Source: JALZIF01 sp964584905 (GTDB taxonomy: Bacteria > Gemmatimonadota > Gemmatimonadetes > Gemmatimonadales > Gemmatimonadaceae). From it: a stretch of 15,620 bases of DNA. Within the stretch, counting starts at the first letter, position 1. Each line of letters starts with the position of its first letter. Made by a program: the position numbers and the translations under genes. The stretch is from contig CAZPCC010000176.1 of the NCBI GenBank assembly GCA_964584905.1, positions 1 to 15,620 of the forward strand, in the 5' to 3' direction. The notes beneath the pieces were generated by a model that ran no database searches, was not told the origin of the DNA, and saw nothing but the letters and a program-made list of their open reading frames with translations. Below, piece by piece: positions 1 to 6,326 of the stretch.

Positions 1-66
1 TTTTCATGGGACGGTTGGGAATCCTTCGGAAACGGATCCGAGTGCATCTGAGCCGACGTTCGCCTA

Positions 67-94
67 TTTCCCATTTCCTATTTCCTCATTCCTG
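67..94. repeat. Pyrimidine-rich heptamer array upstream of rpsF
   Basis: Four consecutive 7-base units run from base 67, of the form TTTCCCA, TTTCCTA, TTTCCTC and ATTCCTG. The phase is exact although the units have diverged. Read on the minus strand they are purine-rich (GGGAAAT-like). The same 7-base period returns in every other gap of this window. Nothing codes across it convincingly. Bases 1-66 before it show no feature I can support; they could be the tail of an upstream gene or plain spacer. Confidence 0.7.
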
Positions 95-131
95 CCCACT
101 GGCCTCGATCGCCACCCCCCAACTAGTTTAA

Positions 132-197
132 AGGGCTCTACATATCCCTCCCCCGCACTTCCGCGGGGGCGTCTACGACCACAGGGAGGATTGCCCT
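132..197 (+). promoter_or_regulatory. Structured rpsF leader, candidate S6:S18 autoregulatory site
   Basis: Three helices can be read in the 5' leader of rpsF. AGGGC at 132-136 can pair with GCCCT at 193-197. CCTCCC at 147-152 can pair with GGGAGG at 184-189, which is the rpsF Shine-Dalgarno sequence. CCCCCGC at 150-156 pairs perfectly with GCGGGGG at 163-169 around the loop ACTTCC. The last two helices share bases 150-152, so they exclude each other, as in a switch that exposes or hides the ribosome binding site. Many bacteria carry an S6:S18 complex-binding motif here, recognised through a CCG trinucleotide next to a stem and a hairpin. A CCG lies at 161-163. The helices are seen in the sequence; the assignment to that motif is inference. 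Confidence 0.45.
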
Positions 198-200
198 ACC

Positions 201-566
201 GTGTCTCGCGAATACGAGGCGGTTTACATCTTCGACTCCACGCTCGATGATGCCGCCATTAATGAGAAGCTCGACCGCTTTCATGGCCTGCTTGGCTTGA
301 GTGGCGAGCAGATTCAGATCGATCATTGGGGGCGGCGCCAGCTCGCCTATAAAATCGGCGCGCGGGAGAACGGCTATTACGCTCTCGCTCGCTTTTCCGT
401 CGAGTCCGATGTGCTGCCCGAGTACGAGCGCGCGCTGAAGCTCGATGATGGGGTCGTGCGCTACCTCATCACGCTGCACGAGCACGACGTCGGCGCACCG
501 CCGATCTCCGATGAAGATCTGGCCGCCGCCGCTGCTCGCGGCGACGACGACGACGAGGAGGATTGA
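201..566 (+). CDS. rpsF: Small ribosomal subunit protein bS6
   Basis: This 121-residue protein has the bS6 fold signature. The N-terminal strand is REYEAVYIFD, followed by the conserved WGRRQLAYKI (43-52), a YYALARF strand (59-65) and the LDDGVVRYLIT segment (81-91). bS6 binds bS18 and the pair enters the central platform of the 30S subunit. The GTG start at 201 is supported by GGGAGG at 184-189, and homologues begin at this point. The C-terminus is a strongly acidic tail, DDDDEED (115-121). In E. coli S6 a glutamate tail is added after translation by RimK; here acidic residues are encoded directly. The last codons also carry the ribosome binding site of rpsR, three bases downstream. It is the first gene of a ribosomal-protein unit and probably autoregulated through its leader. 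Confidence 0.97.
   Translation: MSREYEAVYIFDSTLDDAAINEKLDRFHGLLGLSGEQIQIDHWGRRQLAYKIGARENGYYALARFSVESDVLPEYERALKLDDGVVRYLITLHEHDVGAPPISDEDLAAAAARGDDDDEED
555..562 (+). promoter_or_regulatory. rpsR ribosome binding site inside the rpsF 3' end
   Basis: GAGGAGGA lies six bases before the ATG at 569 and sits within the last codons of rpsF (Glu-Glu-Asp). It supports ATG 569 as the rpsR start in preference to the in-frame TTG at 563, which overlaps the rpsF stop codon. Confidence 0.75.
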
Positions 567-568
567 CC

Positions 569-790
569 ATGCGGCGCCCTCAGAAGACCTGCCCGTTCTG
601 TGAGACCCGGGTTCGGTTCATCGACTACAAGGACGACCGCGCGCTCGGACGGTTCATCACGGACACCGGCAAGATTTTGCCGAGCCGGTTGAGCGGCACT
701 TGCGCCCGCCACCAGCGTCAGCTGGCAACGGCGATAAAGCGCGCCCGGTACCTGTCCCTGGTCCCGTACATCAAGGGGCATCAGGGCTGA
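569..790 (+). CDS. rpsR: Small ribosomal subunit protein bS18, zinc-binding (C+) form
   Basis: This 73-residue bS18 has the conserved core FIDYKD (18-22), a TGKILPSRLSGT stretch (33-44) and the AIKRARYLSLVPY helix and tail (55-67). It partners bS6 on the 30S platform. CPFC at 8-11 with Cys45 and His48 (SGTCARHQRQ) gives four likely zinc ligands, the C+ form of the protein; organisms carrying a C- paralogue can switch to it when zinc is low. The ATG at 569 is chosen because of the GAGGAGGA just upstream. The gene lies 2 bases after rpsF and 3 bases before the DUF2232 gene, so co-transcription is nearly certain. Confidence 0.97.
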   Translation: MRRPQKTCPFCETRVRFIDYKDDRALGRFITDTGKILPSRLSGTCARHQRQLATAIKRARYLSLVPYIKGHQG

Positions 791-793
791 GCG

Positions 794-1879
794 ATGACGG
801 AAGGCCTGGCTGCGGCGCCGCGGGAACGCGGATGGATCCTCGTTCTGGTCGGCCTCGCAGCCTTTTCCCTTCCTCTGATTCCCCTGCCGGTAGTGTTGCC
901 CATGCGGGCGATCCTACCGGTGGTAGAAACGGTGGTGTTGTTCGTCCCGGCGCTTGCTGCCTGCTTTGCGCTCGGGTGGCTGAGCGGCGGGTCGGCTTGG
1001 CTCGCACTGCTCTGGCTGGGGATGGCGACGCTCGCGCTGCGCGCAGCCGTGCCGGCGGAGGGTGCCTACGCCGATGTGGTGCGCGGCTGGGCACTGCTGC
1101 TTGCTTCGGCGTTCGGCGTCGTGTCGATCGCCGCGCCCAGGCAGCGGTTCTTCGCTCGGGCGCTTGGGTCGTGCGCGTTTGCGCTGCTAATGGCGTTTCT
1201 GTTCCTGTTGATCGCGGACAAGACCCCTGAACAGGCGGGGACGATATTCGGGGACGAGTTCGCCAGGCGAAACGTGCTGCTGGCGCAACTCACCGATCTG
1301 CAGTCGACGGCCGTACGCAGCCTCTCACGCGAGATGCCGTTCCTGGCCGAGTTGCTCGATCGCCGGTTTTTTGATGGTTTGATGCAACGGAGTGTGGGAG
1401 CGACGCAGCTTTTCGCGCCCCTGTATCCGTCCATGTTGATGCTGGAATCGTTGGCGGCGCTGACGTTGGCGTGGGCAGTCTACCACCGGTTGAACCGGGC
1501 ACGGCTCGGTCCGCCGCTGGCGCCGCTACGTGATTTTCGGTTCAGCGACCAGCTCGTTTGGGGATTCGTCGCCGGACTGGTTATGGTGGTGGTGCCGGGA
1601 TTGTCGGCGCTCGACCCGCTCGGCCGCAACATGCTGGTTCTGTTCGGCGGCCTGTACCTGGTCCGGGGAGTTGGGGTGCTGGCGTGGTTCATCATGCGTC
1701 TGCCGCGCGGGCGATCCATTGCCATCATGTCGGCGGTTGGAGCGGCTCTTCTTTTCGGGGGCAGCTCGCTCATCCCGGCGTTGGGCGCGGTGTTCGGATC
1801 GGTGGCGCTGGTGCCACCGCTGCTACTCGGCTTGTCGGATTCGTGGATGGATTGGCGCTCGCGTGCGTCATCCGCATAA
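794..1879 (+). CDS. DUF2232 (YybS-like) polytopic membrane protein
   Basis: This 361-residue, very hydrophobic protein has about eight or nine predicted membrane segments, roughly at 14-32, 45-62, 66-83, 98-113, 123-141, 213-230, 253-268, 279-300, 309-328 and 332-347 (some may be re-entrant). A polar central loop (142-205) separates an N-terminal and a C-terminal bundle. The C-terminal part, with FRFSDQLVWGF (248-258), LGRNMLVLFGGLYLVRG (276-292) and GLSDSWMDWR (346-355), fits the DUF2232 family. That family is often encoded between rpsR and rplI, as here, but its biochemical role is unknown. The Shine-Dalgarno is weak (AGGG at 783-786), so translational coupling to rpsR is likely. The family call is from recall of motif and gene order. 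Confidence 0.85.
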   Translation: MTEGLAAAPRERGWILVLVGLAAFSLPLIPLPVVLPMRAILPVVETVVLFVPALAACFALGWLSGGSAWLALLWLGMATLALRAAVPAEGAYADVVRGWALLLASAFGVVSIAAPRQRFFARALGSCAFALLMAFLFLLIADKTPEQAGTIFGDEFARRNVLLAQLTDLQSTAVRSLSREMPFLAELLDRRFFDGLMQRSVGATQLFAPLYPSMLMLESLAALTLAWAVYHRLNRARLGPPLAPLRDFRFSDQLVWGFVAGLVMVVVPGLSALDPLGRNMLVLFGGLYLVRGVGVLAWFIMRLPRGRSIAIMSAVGAALLFGGSSLIPALGAVFGSVALVPPLLLGLSDSWMDWRSRASSA

Positions 1880-1898
1880 CGTTCGTTAGGAGATCATC

Positions 1899-2342
1899 AT
1901 GGAAGTCATTCTGCGCCAGGCGGTGGAGAACCTCGGAAAGCCGGGCGACCTGGTGGCCGTGAAGGCGGGCTACGCGCGAAACTATCTCATTCCACGAGGC
2001 TTCGCGCTCGCCGCCAATGAGGGCAACAAGAAGCGCATCGAGCAGCAGAAGGCGCGGCTCGAAGCGGCCGAGAACGAGCGCCGCGGAGCTGCGCAGCAGT
2101 TGGCGGACCGCCTGCAGCAGGTGTCGCTCACCTTCTCGGCGCGCGTGGGCGAAGAGGAGAAGCTGTTCGGATCCGTGACGGCCGCGGACATCGCGCAGCA
2201 GCTCCACGCGCAGGGGTTCGAGATCGAGAAGAGGCAGGTCGATCTGCACGAGCCGATCAAGTCGCTCGGCGTCTACCGAATCCCCATCAAGCTCCACGCT
2301 GATGTGAAGCCCGAAGTTCGGGTCTGGGTGATAAAGGGATAG
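1899..2342 (+). CDS. rplI: Large ribosomal subunit protein bL9
   Basis: This 147-residue protein has both bL9 lobes. The N-terminal rRNA-binding domain carries MEVILRQAVENLGKPGD (1-17) and the hallmark GYARNYLIPRGFA (24-36). A long connecting helix rich in Lys, Glu and Ala follows (about 41-75). The C-terminal domain contains KLFGSVTAADIA (88-99) and LHEPIKSLGVYRIPIKLH (116-133). bL9 binds 23S rRNA near the base of the L1 stalk and affects reading-frame fidelity. ATG 1899 is preceded by AGGAG at 1888-1892. It is the last gene of the ribosomal unit; directly after its stop codon a G-rich heptamer array begins, with no T-tailed terminator visible. Confidence 0.97.
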   Translation: MEVILRQAVENLGKPGDLVAVKAGYARNYLIPRGFALAANEGNKKRIEQQKARLEAAENERRGAAQQLADRLQQVSLTFSARVGEEEKLFGSVTAADIAQQLHAQGFEIEKRQVDLHEPIKSLGVYRIPIKLHADVKPEVRVWVIKG

Positions 2343-2347
2343 AGGGG

Positions 2348-2394
2348 CGGGGCGCGAGGGGCGAGGGTCGGGGGTCAGGAGTCGGGAGTCGGCG
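2348..2394. repeat. G-rich heptamer array after rplI
   Basis: A cytosine recurs exactly every 7 bases at 2348, 2355, 2362, 2369, 2376, 2383 and 2390, with G-rich spacers between. The later units are of the type GGGTCGG and GAGTCGG. G-runs at 2344-2347, 2349-2352, 2358-2361, 2365-2367 and 2370-2374 give quadruplex-forming potential on the + strand. The array starts within six bases of the rplI stop codon and pairs imperfectly with the C-rich array at 2521-2554: CGAGGGTCG at 2362-2370 is perfectly complementary to 2533-2541. Confidence 0.85.
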
Positions 2395-2467
2395 ATTCAC
2401 CGCAGACCCCTGTTGCATTTGGCGTTCTTCTTGTAGCGTGACCACAGAGCGTCGTGGCGGCCAAACG

Positions 2468-2481
2468 CACGACATGTCGTG
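2468..2481. promoter_or_regulatory. 14-base perfect palindrome upstream of rsfS
   Basis: CACGACATGTCGTG is a perfect dyad centred on CATG, lying in the rplI-rsfS gap about 134 bases before the rsfS start. Its length suits a dimeric repressor or activator site. It does not match an operator I recognise, and a chance palindrome in GC-rich DNA is possible. Confidence 0.3.
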
Positions 2482-2520
2482 ACGTGGAGAGGACTCTTGG
2501 GGTCGGTGCCGGATATTGCG

Positions 2521-2554
2521 ACCCTCAACCCTCGACCCTCGACCCCCGACCCCC
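2521..2554. repeat. C-rich heptamer array upstream of rsfS
   Basis: An adenine recurs every 7 bases at 2521, 2528, 2535, 2542 and 2549. The units read ACCCTCA, ACCCTCG (twice), ACCCCCG and a final truncated ACCCCC. It is the opposite-strand counterpart of the array at 2348-2394: bases 2541-2554 pair with 2363-2376 at 13 of 14 positions. The array ends 61 bases before the rsfS start codon. In-frame translation through it would add a low-complexity Pro/Asp/Arg/Leu stretch to RsfS, which is why an upstream start is rejected. Confidence 0.85.
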
Positions 2555-2615
2555 ATTGGAACTTTCTCGTCCACGGACGGTCTCATTGCGGAATACCCAG
2601 CCCGCTTCCCCGCGA

Positions 2616-2993
2616 ATGTCCCAAGTCGATACGATCGCCACATCCGAGTGGGCACAGCGCGCCGCGTCACTTACGCTGGACCGCAAAGCTGGTGACGTCG
2701 TTCTGCTGGATCTGCGGGAGATTTCCAGTGCAACGGACTACTTCGTCATTGCCAGCGGCACCTCCGACACGCACGTCCGCGCGATCGCCGAACACGTGAT
2801 GGAGGAGTTGCGCAAGGAAGGTGTTCGCGCGCATCACGTCGAGGGGCTGGAAAGTGGGCGATGGGCGCTGATCGACTATTTCGATTTCGTCGTGCACGTA
2901 TTCCATCCAAAGTTGCGAGAGTTCTATCAGCTCGAGCGGCTGTGGGGTGACGCGGAACAGATTCCGCTCGAGGCTCAAGGAGGCCAACCGTGA
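2616..2993 (+). CDS. rsfS: Ribosome silencing factor RsfS (DUF143 family)
   Basis: This 125-residue protein matches RsfS throughout. The diagnostic segments are AGDVVLLDLREISSATDYFVIASGTSD (25-51 region), HVRAIAEHV (53-61), the HVEGLESGRWALIDYFD segment (74-90), VVHVFHP (92-98) and REFYQLERLWGDA (101-113). RsfS binds uL14 on the 50S subunit and blocks joining with the 30S subunit when nutrients are scarce. ATG 2616 is chosen because the domain starts soon after it and the longer in-frame reading crosses the heptamer repeats. No Shine-Dalgarno is visible before it. Its stop overlaps the GTG of the next gene (GTGA). It is usually found beside nadD; here it follows rplI across a 273-base gap. 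Confidence 0.95.
   Translation: MSQVDTIATSEWAQRAASLTLDRKAGDVVLLDLREISSATDYFVIASGTSDTHVRAIAEHVMEELRKEGVRAHHVEGLESGRWALIDYFDFVVHVFHPKLREFYQLERLWGDAEQIPLEAQGGQP
2977..2983 (+). promoter_or_regulatory. Ribosome binding site for the protease-propeller-barrel gene
   Basis: AAGGAGG, an almost perfect Shine-Dalgarno, lies six bases before the GTG at 2990 and inside the 3' end of rsfS. It fixes the GTG as the start although it overlaps the rsfS stop codon by four bases, and suggests efficient, partly independent translation. Confidence 0.75.
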
Positions 2994-5900
2994 GATACCG
3001 CGTAGCGCTGATCTTCGCCGCACTCATGGTGGCTCCCCCGCTGCACGCGCAGGCATACTTCGGGAAGAATCAGGTTCAGTACGATGCCTTCGACTGGAAG
3101 GTCATCGAGACCGAGCACTTCCTGGTGCACTACTACCCGGTCGAGGAGCAGGCGGCGCACGATGCCGCCCGGATGGCCGAGAGGGCGTATGGGCGGCTGT
3201 CACGGGTGTTCCAGCACGAGTTCCGCGAGAAGAAGCCGATCATCCTGTTCTCATCGCGGATGGACTTCGCTCAGAACAACGTCACCGGCGATCTGGGCGA
3301 AGGAACTGGCGGTGTAACCGACGCTCTCCGCCACCGGATCATCATGCCGTTCACCGGCGACTACGGCAGCTTCGAGCAGATTCTGACTCACGAGATGGTG
3401 CACGAGTTCCAGTACGACATATTTGCGCGCGGCAAGGCGGGGAACGGCCTGCAGACGCTGGCGCAGGTGAATCCCCCGCTCTGGTTCGCCGAGGGGATGG
3501 CGGAGTATCTGTCGCTCGGCCCGGTGGATCCGCATGCCGCCACGGTCATGCGCGATGCGGCTCTCAACGGTCGCATTCCGACGATCGAGCAGATGACGAT
3601 ACGTCCCGATCTGTTCAACCCGTACGATGTTGGCCAGGCGTTGTGGGAGTACATCGGCCAGCGGTGGGGAGATGAGACGATCGGCGCGATCATGCAGGCC
3701 ACGCCTAACGTCGGCGTCGAGCGCGCGTTCCGGCGCGAGATCGGCAGGTCGCTGGAGGACCTGGGCGACGAGTGGAAGGAAGCGGTGCAGGTCGAGCACC
3801 TGCCGCAGATCGCTTCGCTGCAGCGGGCTCGCACCTTTTCCGCTCCCTTGCTCTCCGAGCGGCGGAGTGGCGGCGCCATCTTCCTCGCGCCCGCGCTGTC
3901 CGATGATGGTGAGCACATCGCCTTTCTATCCAACGGCAGCTTTCTCCGCGGCGAGGTGTTCATCGATCTGTGGCTGGCCGATGCCAAGACGGGCAAGCGA
4001 ATCAAGCGCCTGGTGAAGAGCACGACCAACCCCGACGTCGAAGAGCTTCGCATCATCTACTCACAGAGCTCGTTCTCGCCTGACGGCAGTCAACTGGCCT
4101 TCGTCGGCCAGCGCAAAGGCAAGGACGTGCTGAACATTCTCGACGTCGAGCGGAGGCGGACCCGGCGCATCGACCTGCCGCTGGAGGGAGCGACCGGGCC
4201 GGCGTGGTCGCCTGACGGCACGCAGCTGGTATTCTCCGGACACCTCGGCGGCCTGACCGACCTGTATGTCGTCAACGCCGACGGCTCCAACATGCGCCGC
4301 CTGACGAACGATCGGCACGGCGACCTTCAGCCGGTGTGGTCGCCTGACGGCAAGACCATCGCATTCGCCACCGATCGCGGGAGCGAGACTGACTTCGAGG
4401 TGCTTCGCATCTCCGACTGGAAGATCGCACTCTACCACCTCGACGAAGGCAGGATCGAGCTCGTGAAGGGCCAGAGCGGGCACAGCCTCAATCCGCAGTG
4501 GGCGCCCGATGGACGGTCGCTGGCATACGTGTCCACCCGCACGGGAATCCAGAACCTGTTCCTGTACGAGTTCGCCGACGGCCAGCATTATCAGCTGACC
4601 AACGTCATTGGCGGAATCACCGCTGTTACGCCTTACAGCCCGGTGATTTCATGGGCGCGCCGGGCCGACCGTCTGGCGTACACCTACTACGAGGACGGGA
4701 ACTACACCGTCTGGACGGTGGATAACCCGCGCCTGCTCAAGAAGTCGCCATACTCGGAGCCGGAGCCACAGATCGTGGCGTCGGCCGACACGGTAGCCAA
4801 TGGCACGGCCTCGCTGGCGGCGATGCAGGACACCGGCTCAGCGAGCCGGCAGTCGTTCTACCGGACGGCGACCGGTTTCCGCGCCTCGAGCAACGTGCCT
4901 GACGAGAACGAGCGCCCGGGCGGTTCCGAGGCGGTCACCGTGGCGGCGCTGCTCGACAGCGCGTCGCTGGCGCTTCCCGACACGTCCCAGTTCAAGACAT
5001 ACGCCTACAAGCTGCGTTTTTCGCCCGATTACATCGCGCAGCCGAGCATCGGCTACTCCCGCGACAATTACAACCGTGGAGTATTCGGCGGTACGACGAT
5101 CATCCTGAGCGACCTGCTCGGCAACCACTCTCTCGCCTTCTCGGGCGAGGTGAATGGACGAATCGCCGACGCGCGGGCGTTCGCCGCGTACAGCAACTTC
5201 TCCCGCCGGCTGCAGTACACGACGGGCATCTATCAGGAACCGTACTTCTTTGCGCAGGGCTACTCGGCGCAGCCAGATCCGGGAAGCGGAACCGTGGAGT
5301 CCAGCTACCTGTTCCTGCGCTACATTCAGCGCCAGGCGTACGGAATCGGCATTTACCCGATCAACCGGTTCACACGGTTCGAGTTCGGCGCACGCCTGAC
5401 GAGTCTCGGGCGGTCCGACTATATCGTCAGCCAGTTGCTCGACGGGCTGGGGCGGCCGCTGACGCCGCTGGTGCTGGACGAGGTGATCGACGGCCCGACG
5501 GTGAACTACGTGCAGCCGTACGGGGCACACGTCTCGGACAACACGTTGATGGGCTACACGGGCCCGATCATGGGCCGGCGCTACCGGTTCCAGATCGAGC
5601 CTACGGTGGGCGACTACAAGTTCGTGGACTACATGGTCGACTATCGGCGGTACGATCCGATCCTGTTCAACGTGCTGACCGTTGCCACGCGCGGCATGGC
5701 TGTCCTGTCGCAGGGCCGCGATGCCGACAGTGTTCGGAAGTTCATCGGCTATCCGGAGATACTGCGCGGATACGACCGGGAATCCTACCGCGTCGAGCAG
5801 GGACAGTGCGCGCAGGCCGGAAGCGGGCAGTCGTATCGCTGCCTGCCGCTGTTCGGAAGCCGCGTGGCGGTGGTGAACGCGGAGCTCCGCTTCCCGCTCG

Positions 5901-6190
5901 TCAGGCGGCTCGATTTCGGCATCATTCCCATAACACTGCCTCCGATCGAGGCGATGACGTTCTTCGATGCCGGACTCGCCTGGTTCAGCGGCCAGGATGT
6001 GCGTCTGCGTGGCGACAGCGGCAATCTGCGGGATCCGGGCGTCACACGCTCACTGCTGCGGAGCTACGGCTTCGGCGTGCGGGTGAATCTGTACAACTTC
6101 GCCTTGCTGCGCTGGGACTACGCCATCCCGCTGGACGGACCGAATCGCAAGGACGGGTACTGGCGGTTCTCCCTGGGACCGAGTTTCTGA
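2990..6190 (+). CDS. Outer-membrane Omp85-like barrel with periplasmic HEXXH peptidase and TolB-like propeller domains
   Basis: The 1066-residue product begins with a signal peptide (cleavage likely after LHA, residue 20). Residues about 25-270 form a peptidase_MA-like metallopeptidase domain with HEMVH at 134-138 and a probable third zinc ligand, Glu168, in WFAEGMAEY (165-173). Residues about 295-580 form a TolB/PD40 propeller, with SPDG-type blade motifs at 363, 407, 451 and 506 and weaker blades near 301 and 553. After a Ser/Thr/Ala-rich linker, about 670-1066 form an Omp85/D15-type barrel with the family RGY motif at 926-928, a strand-rich C-terminus and a terminal Phe. Cys940 and Cys951 could form a disulfide. 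No POTRA domain is seen; the enzyme and propeller occupy that periplasmic position. A role in envelope protein processing or insertion is inference. Substrate unknown. Confidence 0.85.
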   Translation: MRYRVALIFAALMVAPPLHAQAYFGKNQVQYDAFDWKVIETEHFLVHYYPVEEQAAHDAARMAERAYGRLSRVFQHEFREKKPIILFSSRMDFAQNNVTGDLGEGTGGVTDALRHRIIMPFTGDYGSFEQILTHEMVHEFQYDIFARGKAGNGLQTLAQVNPPLWFAEGMAEYLSLGPVDPHAATVMRDAALNGRIPTIEQMTIRPDLFNPYDVGQALWEYIGQRWGDETIGAIMQATPNVGVERAFRREIGRSLEDLGDEWKEAVQVEHLPQIASLQRARTFSAPLLSERRSGGAIFLAPALSDDGEHIAFLSNGSFLRGEVFIDLWLADAKTGKRIKRLVKSTTNPDVEELRIIYSQSSFSPDGSQLAFVGQRKGKDVLNILDVERRRTRRIDLPLEGATGPAWSPDGTQLVFSGHLGGLTDLYVVNADGSNMRRLTNDRHGDLQPVWSPDGKTIAFATDRGSETDFEVLRISDWKIALYHLDEGRIELVKGQSGHSLNPQWAPDGRSLAYVSTRTGIQNLFLYEFADGQHYQLTNVIGGITAVTPYSPVISWARRADRLAYTYYEDGNYTVWTVDNPRLLKKSPYSEPEPQIVASADTVANGTASLAAMQDTGSASRQSFYRTATGFRASSNVPDENERPGGSEAVTVAALLDSASLALPDTSQFKTYAYKLRFSPDYIAQPSIGYSRDNYNRGVFGGTTIILSDLLGNHSLAFSGEVNGRIADARAFAAYSNFSRRLQYTTGIYQEPYFFAQGYSAQPDPGSGTVESSYLFLRYIQRQAYGIGIYPINRFTRFEFGARLTSLGRSDYIVSQLLDGLGRPLTPLVLDEVIDGPTVNYVQPYGAHVSDNTLMGYTGPIMGRRYRFQIEPTVGDYKFVDYMVDYRRYDPILFNVLTVATRGMAVLSQGRDADSVRKFIGYPEILRGYDRESYRVEQGQCAQAGSGQSYRCLPLFGSRVAVVNAELRFPLVRRLDFGIIPITLPPIEAMTFFDAGLAWFSGQDVRLRGDSGNLRDPGVTRSLLRSYGFGVRVNLYNFALLRWDYAIPLDGPNRKDGYWRFSLGPSF

Positions 6191-6194
6191 GCTT

Positions 6195-6232
6195 GAGGGT
6201 CGCTGGTCGGGTGTCGCGGGTCGCGGGTTAGG
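6195..6232. repeat. G-rich heptamer array after the barrel gene
   Basis: A TC step recurs every 7 bases at 6200, 6207, 6214 and 6221, followed by a diverged TT at 6228. The units are of the type GAGGGTC, GCTGGTC, GGGTGTC and GCGGGTC. The array starts four bases after the stop codon. No T-tailed terminator is present in this gap. Confidence 0.75.
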
Positions 6233-6280
6233 TGCAAGACACTCATGCGGGCCAGTTCTCGTGTTCGCCCGGACCTCCCG

Positions 6281-6308
6281 ACCCCCGACCCTCGACCCCC
6301 GACCCTCC
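6281..6308. repeat. C-rich heptamer array before the SPOR lipoprotein gene
   Basis: Adenine recurs every 7 bases at 6281, 6288, 6295 and 6302, with alternating units ACCCCCG and ACCCTCG. A shifted unit (ACCTCCCG) precedes it from 6273. The composition is almost identical to the array before rsfS. It ends 18 bases before the next start codon. Confidence 0.85.
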
Positions 6309-6320
6309 GCCTCTTACTTT
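6292..6320 (+). promoter_or_regulatory. Candidate promoter with -35 inside the heptamer array
   Basis: TCGACC at 6292-6297 (4 of 6 matches to TTGACA) is separated by 17 bases from TACTTT at 6315-6320 (a T-A-N-N-N-T -10). Transcription would then begin at or close to the GTG at 6327, giving a leaderless mRNA, which fits the lack of a Shine-Dalgarno there. Both boxes are weak, so this is a proposal. Confidence 0.3.
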
Positions 6321-6326
6321 TCGTTC

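Noticed and set aside
1..51. Possible C-terminal end of an upstream gene
   Set aside because: More than one frame is open for a short distance and none gives a recognisable sequence, so no partial gene can be supported.
67..94. Heptamer arrays as CRISPR or an insertion-sequence end
   Set aside because: Units are 7 bases without spacers, and no cas genes, transposase or target duplication are present.
105..132. TCGATC with TTTAAA as an rpsF promoter
   Set aside because: Both boxes are weak and the spacer is 16 bases, so it is not distinguishable from chance without start-site data.
700..1230. Plus-strand open frame overlapping rpsR and the DUF2232 gene
   Set aside because: Its Arg/Gly/Pro-rich product is typical of a wrong frame; the DUF2232 frame has coherent membrane helices.
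2413..2439. TTGCAT and TAGCGT as an rsfS promoter
   Set aside because: The spacer is only 15 bases and the -10 is poor; the region nearer the C-rich array is at least as likely.
2454..2615. N-terminal extension of RsfS
   Set aside because: It translates through the heptamer array and a palindrome, adds low-complexity residues absent from the family, and has no ribosome binding site.
6261..6326. N-terminal extension of the SPOR lipoprotein
   Set aside because: It would run through the C-rich array and bury the lipoprotein signal peptide, which should lie at the N-terminus.
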